Origin: JBBIQS01 sp037442205
GTDB lineage: Bacteria > Myxococcota > Myxococcia > Myxococcales > UBA5297
Reading direction: 5' to 3'
Length of the DNA: 64,000 nt
NCBI GenBank assembly: GCA_037442205.1
Contig: JBBIQS010000046.1
Span: 1 to 64,000, forward strand
The position numbers and the translations under genes were made by a program. The number at the start of each line of letters is the position of its first letter. The first letter of the stretch is position 1. Positions 58,577 through 64,000 of this stretch are shown here, piece after piece. The notes under the pieces were generated by a model. The model was not told the DNA's origin, did no database searches, and saw only the letters and a program-made list of their open reading frames with translations.

Positions 58577-59352
58577 GCCCCCTCCTGCCGAGAGCAGCCG
58601 GCCTCTGGCTGGCGCTCGCCGCCGCGTTTCCCGCGCCCGCTGCCGGACAGGAGGCTGCTCCCGCTCAGCCGCCGGCCGAGAGCGTTCCGCCGGCCGCCGA
58701 AGCGGCGCCCGCTGCCGGGGCGGAGCCTGCTCCTGCTCTGCCGCCAGCCGAGAGCGCTTCGCCGGCCGCCGAGGGGGCGCCCGCAGCGAAGACTCCCGCG
58801 CCTGCGCTCGAGCGGGAGGCGGGGACGGTGCCAGTGCGCTTCGAAGCCGGCTCTCAGACCGACCGCTTCACCGTGCGCGTCGACGAGCCGGGCGGGGCCT
58901 CCTGCGAGACCCCGTGCTCGATGTCGCTGCACCCCGGCGAGCACCGGGTCCGGATCACCGGCGAGGGGCGCTTCTCGCAGCCGATGGAGGTCTGGTCCCC
59001 CGGCGGCACGGTGCGCGTCTTCCGGCACGACGGCGGCTGGCTGGCGATGGGCGTGGTGGCCCTGTCGGTGGGGGCGGTGACGGCCCAGGCCGGGGTCATC
59101 GGCGCCGCGCTGCTCTGGTCCGAGACGCGGCAGCAGCTCGCTCGAGACCTGTCGCTGGGAGTGGCGGTGTCGGGGCTGGCGCTGGCGATCGCCGGGCCGA
59201 TCCTCGCCTTCGGGCGCACCGGCAGCAATCACCTCGAGCTCTCCCAACAGCCGCCCGCACGCCCGCTCGCCTGGCTTGGATTCGAAGGGGCGATCCTGGT
59301 TCCGCTGCGCCAGGGAATGGTGGTCGGCGCCCGCTTCGGACTGCGGCCGTGA
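58573..59352 (+). CDS. PEGA-domain envelope protein with two membrane segments
   Basis: This 259-residue protein probably begins at TTG in a TTGA overlap with the previous stop, giving a signal-like start (SPLLPRAAGLWLALAAAF). Residues 25-80 are an Ala/Pro/Glu-rich repeat (APAQPPAESVPPAAEAAP and a near copy PALPPAESASPAAEGAP). A PEGA-like domain follows (SCETPCSMSLHPGEHRVRITGEG), then two hydrophobic segments (about 156-178 and 194-215). PEGA domains are extracytoplasmic adaptor modules common in myxobacteria. It completes the operon. Confidence 0.68.
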   Translation: MSPLLPRAAGLWLALAAAFPAPAAGQEAAPAQPPAESVPPAAEAAPAAGAEPAPALPPAESASPAAEGAPAAKTPAPALEREAGTVPVRFEAGSQTDRFTVRVDEPGGASCETPCSMSLHPGEHRVRITGEGRFSQPMEVWSPGGTVRVFRHDGGWLAMGVVALSVGAVTAQAGVIGAALLWSETRQQLARDLSLGVAVSGLALAIAGPILAFGRTGSNHLELSQQPPARPLAWLGFEGAILVPLRQGMVVGARFGLRP

Positions 59353-59425
59353 GCGATCTCCAAATTCGCCAAACCACCACGGGGATGGGATGCTGGAAGT
59401 CCACTGCGGGAGGGCGGGGCAGATC

Positions 59426-62400
59426 ATGGCCGCTTCCAAGCGACGACCTCTGATCCTCTTCGTCGACGACGAGCCGGAGGTGCTGGACATCCTGGTCCAG
59501 ACCTTCGACAGGACCTACGAGGTGCTCTCCACCACTTCGCCCGAGGAGGCGCTCAAGGTCCTCAAGAGCCGCCCGGTGGACCTGCTGGTCACCGACCAGA
59601 AGATGCCCGAAACCAGCGGCATCGAGCTGGCCATCCGCGCCCGCCAGGCCGGGGTCGACGTCACCACCATCCTGCTCACCGGCTACACCGATCCCCAGGA
59701 CCTGATCGACGCCATCAACCAGGGGCAGGTCTACCGCTACGTCACCAAGCCCTGGGATGTCACCGAGCTCCGGGTCACCGTCAAGAACGCCCTCGACCAC
59801 CACTTCCTCAGGAAGGAGCGCGAGGAGCTGACCGTCGAGCTGGGCAAGCGGGTCGACGCCCTCAACGTCCTCTACGAGGTGAGCCAGTCCGGCGACGCCT
59901 TCGCCAGCTACGACGCCCTCATCAGCCGGGTGGTCGAGGCCTTCGCCCGCATCATTCCCTTCCAGCTGGGCGCGGCGCTGATCGCCGTCGAGCCCAACCG
60001 GCCGGCCAGCCTGCGGCTGTACTGCCACGCCGAGGCCGGCGAGGACGCGCTGCTGGCCGCCAAGGAGAAGACCCTCGGCGCCTGGCGCTCCCTGAGCGGC
60101 GTCGCGCTGAGCGAGGACAAGGTGGTGGTCCACGTCTCCGGCAAGCGGGCCAGCCCCGGGGCCGCCGCGGGGCTGGCCTTCGCCCCAGCGCAGATCGCCG
60201 CCCCGCTCTCGATCGACGGCGCCCCGGCCGGCGTCATCGTCCTCTTCGCCAAGGAGGACGGCGCCTTCCGCGACGACGACGCCCGGCTGCTGGAGCTGCT
60301 GGCCAACCAGACCGCCGGCGCGGTGCGCAACCTCACCGCCGTCCTCGACGCCGAGCGCCGCCGCATCGAGCGCATGGTCGAGTGCCTGGCCGACGGGGTG
60401 CTGCTCACCGACGCCCGCAACGAGCTGGTGGTGGTCAACCAGGCCGCCCGCGACCTGCTCAAGATCGACTCGCCCGACAAGGCCAACGCCAAGTACCTGC
60501 AGCAGGTGCTGGGCTTCTATCCCTTCGAGCTGGTGCGCGGCTGGGAGTACGGCGGCACCCAGGTGCTGCGCGAGGAGCTGACCATCTTCGAGCGGGCGCT
60601 GCACTCCACCGTCTCCCCGGTCACCGATCGCCAGGGGAAGCTGATGGGGGTGGCGGTGGTGCTGCGCGACGTCAGCGAGCAGAAGAAGCTCGAGGAGCGC
60701 AAGCAGGAGTTCATCTCCATCCTCTCCCACGAGCTGCGCACCCCGCTCACCGCCATCAGCGGCGCCCTCGACCTGGTGCTCAACAACATCGCCGGCGACG
60801 TCACCGAGAAGCAGCGGCGCTTCCTGGACATGGCCAAGGACTCGGCCGAAAAGCTCAACGCCATGGTCGACGACCTGCTCGACCTGTCCAAGTTCGCCAA
60901 GGGCAAGATGCGGATGACCTTCGAGGTGGCCTACCTCGAGGCCCTGGTGCGCGAGGCGATCGAGCGCTACACCCCCGCCGCCAGCGAGAAGGGCGTCGAG
61001 ATCAAGGCGTTCCTGCCCGCCGACCCGGTGAAGGTGGTCTGCGATCCCAACCGCCTGGCCCAGGTGCTCAACAACCTGCTGACCAACGCCATCAAGTTCA
61101 GCCCGGCCCAGGGAGCGCGGATCGAGATCGACCTGCGCCAGTCGCCGGCGGTGGGCGGCTTCGCGGTGCTCACCTGCTGGAACAACGGCGAGGCCATCGC
61201 CGAGGGCGACCTGGAGCGGATTTTCGAGAAGTTCGAGCAGGGCGGTAGCGTGCGCACCCGCTCGGTGCGCGGCACCGGGCTGGGGCTGGCCATCTGCCGC
61301 TCGATCGTCGAGGCCCACGGCGGGCGGGTCTGGGCCGAGAGCCGCGAGGGCGACGGGGCGCGCTTCGTGGTGGTGCTGCCGATGGAGCCGGTGCGCCAGC
61401 CGGAGCCGGAGGAGAAGCCGGCGGCGCAGAAGCACGCCGCCCTGGCCCCCCAGCGCACCGGCACCGTGCTGGTGGTGGACGACGAGCCGGACATCGCCTT
61501 CATCCTCAAGGCGCTGCTGCTCTCCATGGGGCACCGGGCGGTGGTGACCACCCGCGCCGACGAGGCGGTGGCGCTGGCGCGCCGGCTCAAGCCGGAAGTG
61601 GTGGCCATGGACGTGCGCATGCCGGGGGTCGACGGGCTGTCGCTGGCCGAGATCCTGCGCCACGACCCGGACACCCGCAGCGCCAAGCTGCTGGTCTTCT
61701 CGGTCTTCGACGAGCGGGAGCGGGCCTTCAAGGCCGGGGCCAGCGCCTTCCTGCAGAAGCCGCTGGAGGTGTCGCGCTTCCTGGCCACGGTGGACGGGCT
61801 GCTGGCCCAGCGGCAGGGGGCGCCGGCGGCCAAGGTGCTGGTGGTGGACGACGACGCCACCGTGCGGGCCATCTGCGTGGAGGTGCTCACCAACATCGGC
61901 TACCAGGTGCTGGAGGCCAATTCGCTGGTCCAGGCGCGGGCGATGGTGCGCGAGCAGCGGCCGGAGATGATCCTGCTCGACCTGGTGCTGCCCGACGGCG
62001 ACGGCTTCGGCTTCCTCGAGGAGCTCAAGGACGAGCGGGCGGCCCGGCACCTGTCGGTCATCTTCATCACCGCCAAGGGCGAGACCGCCAGCAAGGTGCG
62101 GGCGCTCAAGCTGGGCGCCGACGACTACCTGGTGAAGCCCTTCGACGCGCTGGAGCTGGCGGCGCGGGTGGAGACGGTGCTGCGGCGCAAGGAGCAGGAG
62201 CTGGGGGCCTCGCCGACCACGCGGCTGCCCGGCTCGGCGGCCATCGAGCGCGAGGTGGGGCGGCGGCTGGGGCGGGAGAACTTCGCCCTGTGCTACCTCG
62301 ACCTGGACAACCTCAAGGCCTACAACGACTGCTACGGCTACGCCAAGGCCGACGGGGTGGTGCAGCAGACCGGCGACCTGCTGCGCGAGGTGGTCGGCGC

Positions 62401-62791
62401 GCAGGGCGACTTCGTCGGGCACATCGCCGGCGACGACTTCGTCTTCATCACCAGCCCCGAGCGCGTCAACGACCATTGCCAGCAGCTGGTGGACGCCTTC
62501 GACCGCATCATCCCGCTCTACTACGACGCCGTCGATCGCCAGCGCGGCTACATCGAGGCCGAGGACCGCTTCGGAAACGCGCGCAAGTTCCCGATCATGG
62601 GCGTGTCGGTGGTGGCGGTGCTCTGCGGCGGGCAGTTCAAGGACCACTCCCAGGTCGCCCGGGCGGCGGCCGATCTGAAGAAGAAGGCCAAGGCCTTCCC
62701 CGGCAGCAAATACCTGCGCAGCGACGACGAGGTGGTCCGGCCCTCGACGACGCGGACGCTGCCGGAAGAATCGGTCAAGAAGGGGGCCTGA
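59426..62791 (+). CDS. Hybrid sensor histidine kinase: REC-GAF-PAS-HisKA-HATPase-REC-REC-GGDEF-like
   Basis: From ATG 59426 (an ATG at 59390 is also possible) the product has 1121 residues and is cytosolic. REC1 has D57 (LLVTDQKMPE); GAF is about 145-305 and PAS about 310-420. HisKA has H435 (ILSHELRTP); HATPase has its N box around NNLLTNAIKF and G boxes near GTGLGLAI. REC2 has D729 (VVAMDVRMPG) and REC3 D852 (ILLDLVLPDGDG). A GGDEF-like domain (about 935-1095) keeps YLDLDNLKAYND but its signature is AGDDF (1001-1005), and no RxxD inhibitory site is seen. Phosphorelay is expected; diguanylate cyclase activity is doubtful. The next gene, a membrane sensor, may act with it. Confidence 0.88.
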   Translation: MAASKRRPLILFVDDEPEVLDILVQTFDRTYEVLSTTSPEEALKVLKSRPVDLLVTDQKMPETSGIELAIRARQAGVDVTTILLTGYTDPQDLIDAINQGQVYRYVTKPWDVTELRVTVKNALDHHFLRKEREELTVELGKRVDALNVLYEVSQSGDAFASYDALISRVVEAFARIIPFQLGAALIAVEPNRPASLRLYCHAEAGEDALLAAKEKTLGAWRSLSGVALSEDKVVVHVSGKRASPGAAAGLAFAPAQIAAPLSIDGAPAGVIVLFAKEDGAFRDDDARLLELLANQTAGAVRNLTAVLDAERRRIERMVECLADGVLLTDARNELVVVNQAARDLLKIDSPDKANAKYLQQVLGFYPFELVRGWEYGGTQVLREELTIFERALHSTVSPVTDRQGKLMGVAVVLRDVSEQKKLEERKQEFISILSHELRTPLTAISGALDLVLNNIAGDVTEKQRRFLDMAKDSAEKLNAMVDDLLDLSKFAKGKMRMTFEVAYLEALVREAIERYTPAASEKGVEIKAFLPADPVKVVCDPNRLAQVLNNLLTNAIKFSPAQGARIEIDLRQSPAVGGFAVLTCWNNGEAIAEGDLERIFEKFEQGGSVRTRSVRGTGLGLAICRSIVEAHGGRVWAESREGDGARFVVVLPMEPVRQPEPEEKPAAQKHAALAPQRTGTVLVVDDEPDIAFILKALLLSMGHRAVVTTRADEAVALARRLKPEVVAMDVRMPGVDGLSLAEILRHDPDTRSAKLLVFSVFDERERAFKAGASAFLQKPLEVSRFLATVDGLLAQRQGAPAAKVLVVDDDATVRAICVEVLTNIGYQVLEANSLVQARAMVREQRPEMILLDLVLPDGDGFGFLEELKDERAARHLSVIFITAKGETASKVRALKLGADDYLVKPFDALELAARVETVLRRKEQELGASPTTRLPGSAAIEREVGRRLGRENFALCYLDLDNLKAYNDCYGYAKADGVVQQTGDLLREVVGAQGDFVGHIAGDDFVFITSPERVNDHCQQLVDAFDRIIPLYYDAVDRQRGYIEAEDRFGNARKFPIMGVSVVAVLCGGQFKDHSQVARAAADLKKKAKAFPGSKYLRSDDEVVRPSTTRTLPEESVKKGA

Positions 62792-62862
62792 TGGAGCATC
62801 GATCTCGCCCTGCCCGCCGCCGCGATCCAGCTAGACTGAGCGCCCCTGCGAGGCCTTGAACG

Positions 62863-64000
62863 ATGCGCCTGTACCAGAAGCTGGTCCTGTTCATGCTCGC
62901 CGCGGCCGTGGGGCCGGTGGCGGTGGTCGGCTTCTCGCTGCTGGCCAGCGCCGAGTCCGAGCTGCGGGCGCGCATCGGGGCCCAGCAGGCGGCGACCGCG
63001 GCGGCGGCGGCGCAGCAGGCGGGGCGGGACATCGACGAGGGCGTGGAGACCCTGGTGCGCGCCGCCGGCCCCATCCGCTGGCGAGAGCTGGATCCGCAGG
63101 AGCGGGCCGGGGCGCTGCGGCTGCTGCTCCAGCAGTCGCGCCACTTCTCGGCGGCGGTGCTCCTCGACAGCTCCGGCGCGGAGCTGCTTCCGGCGGTGCT
63201 TCGCCCCTCGAAGGACGAGGCGCACGACGGCCGGCCCCCGCAGCCGCCCGACCTGACCGCCTTCCGCGCCGCGGTCCCGCTGGCGGCCCTGGCCAACGCC
63301 GGGCCGGGAGCGGTGGCGATGTCGCCGCCCTACGCGCGCCCGGGCGAGGGCTCGGCGGCGGCGCTGGCGGTCGCCGTCGATGGGGCAGGGCAGAACTGGC
63401 TGGCGGTGGTGGAGATGTCGCTGCACGCCCTGCAGGAGCGCGCCGAGGAGGAATCGCGCACCGGGGCCGGCGAGCTGTACCTGGTCGATGCCGAGGGCCG
63501 GGCGATCGCCGGGCCCTCTCGCGAAGTCGTCCTCAAGCCGGTCTCCCTCGCCGATCGCGCCCTGGCGGGCAACGCCGGCAGCAAGCCCTCCTTCTCTCGC
63601 TACGCCGCCGACGGGGTGGCGACCCTGGGCGCGGTAGCGCGCACACCGGACCAGCTCGGCTGGACGGCCCTGGTGCGCATCCCCGAGGAGCAGGCCTTCG
63701 CGCCGGTGGCCCGGATGCGGCGCACCGTCCTGTTCTCCATCGCCGGGGCCCTGCTGCTGCTGCTGGCGGCCGGCTTCCTGTTCTCGCGTGGGATCGCCAC
63801 GCGCCTGGAGCAGGTGGCCGAGGGGGCGCGGGCCTTCGGGCGAGGCGAGCTGTCGGTGCGGATCGAGGTCAAGGGCGCCGACGAGACCGCCGAGCTGGCC
63901 GAGACCTTCAACGCCGTGGGGGCCGAGCTGTCGGCGGCGCGCAAGAAGCTGCTCACCTGGAACGAGGAGCTGCAGCAGAAGGTCGAGGAGCGCACCGCCG
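62863..64000 (+). CDS. Membrane sensor with HAMP domain, probably a histidine kinase (truncated by the window edge)
   Basis: The first 379 codons are in the window. Membrane helices lie at about 8-30 and 287-307, enclosing a periplasmic sensor region of about 255 residues with Cache-like features (SAAVLLDSSGAELL, ELYLVDAEGRAI). A HAMP domain follows (RGIATRLEQVAEGARAFGRGELSVRIEV), then a coiled coil (AARKKLLTWNEELQQKVEERTA) that typically leads into HisKA or GGDEF. The output domain is out of view, so histidine kinase is the likeliest but not the only call. It starts 71 bp after the hybrid kinase. Confidence 0.82.
   Translation, partial: MRLYQKLVLFMLAAAVGPVAVVGFSLLASAESELRARIGAQQAATAAAAAQQAGRDIDEGVETLVRAAGPIRWRELDPQERAGALRLLLQQSRHFSAAVLLDSSGAELLPAVLRPSKDEAHDGRPPQPPDLTAFRAAVPLAALANAGPGAVAMSPPYARPGEGSAAALAVAVDGAGQNWLAVVEMSLHALQERAEEESRTGAGELYLVDAEGRAIAGPSREVVLKPVSLADRALAGNAGSKPSFSRYAADGVATLGAVARTPDQLGWTALVRIPEEQAFAPVARMRRTVLFSIAGALLLLLAAGFLFSRGIATRLEQVAEGARAFGRGELSVRIEVKGADETAELAETFNAVGAELSAARKKLLTWNEELQQKVEERTA

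Noticed and set aside
59096..62647. A 1183-codon open frame antisense to the hybrid kinase
   Set aside because: It is a mirror of G/C-rich third positions; the plus strand encodes an unmistakable kinase.

Overview
The window is about 70% G+C with dense, mostly short-spaced bacterial genes. It looks like a chromosomal segment of a Myxococcota-type (former delta-proteobacterial) Gram-negative bacterium. Four things point there: two secreted proteases end in GCGC + hydrophobic segment + Arg tails of the MYXO-CTERM kind; a lexA promoter carries a site that fits the published Myxococcus xanthus LexA consensus at 16 of 17 positions; there is a minor-pilin/PilY1 operon; and there are many lipoproteins and myxobacterial-style sensor kinases. 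I cannot assign a genus. I see no tRNA, rRNA, IS element, prophage or CRISPR array, and the composition is even, so this is mostly core genome rather than an island.

Layout. 1-1.4 kb: an SOS mutagenesis pair (imuA, imuB, minus strand, imuB running off the left edge) behind a LexA-box promoter. 1.9-10 kb: a type IV pilus minor-pilin operon (FimT/GspH-, PilV-, PilW- and PilX-like proteins, then a 1670-residue PilY1). 10.1-15.6 kb: an outer-membrane barrel protein, a thiolase, a GspE/PilB-type ATPase and a beta-keto acid cleavage enzyme. 15.8-20.9 kb: a nitric oxide response module, with a GAF/sigma-54 activator divergent from hemerythrin, a quinol-type nitric oxide reductase and a cupin, and a good -24/-12 promoter between them. 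21-28.3 kb: housekeeping genes holB-holA, a small secreted protein, lepA-lepB, hemolysin III and a cold-shock protein. 28.3-39.1 kb: accessory genes, including an M28 peptidase behind a perfect 22-bp palindrome, a V4R-like sensor, Nudix and HEAT proteins, a small penicillin-binding transpeptidase, two tandem tail-anchored zinc-ribbon paralogues, a trypsin-like protease and a lipoprotein with two GILT-like domains around a thioredoxin-like domain. 39.5-45.8 kb: a complete SUF iron-sulfur operon (Rrf2 regulator, sufB, C, D, S, U, T), largely translationally coupled. 46-59.4 kb: an ABC-type permease, a subtilisin-like protease, lipoproteins, an rRNA methyltransferase, lexA, a fibrinogen-like surface protein and a tightly coupled three-gene envelope operon. 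59.4-64 kb: a large hybrid sensor kinase (REC-GAF-PAS-HisKA-HATPase-REC-REC-GGDEF-like) and the start of a membrane sensor with HAMP that leaves the window.

Connections: lexA (53.9 kb) very probably controls itself and imuA-imuB (1.3 kb), since both promoters place the LexA site in the -35/-10 spacer. The NO module and the Rrf2-SUF operon are both iron/nitrosative-stress functions. Candidates for something not well described are the GILT-thioredoxin-GILT lipoprotein, the paired zinc-ribbon tail-anchored proteins, the 22-bp palindrome, the Asp-for-Ser alpha/beta hydrolase overlapping lexA, and the 56.8-59.4 kb envelope operon. I found no strong evidence of a wholly new defence or mobile system.
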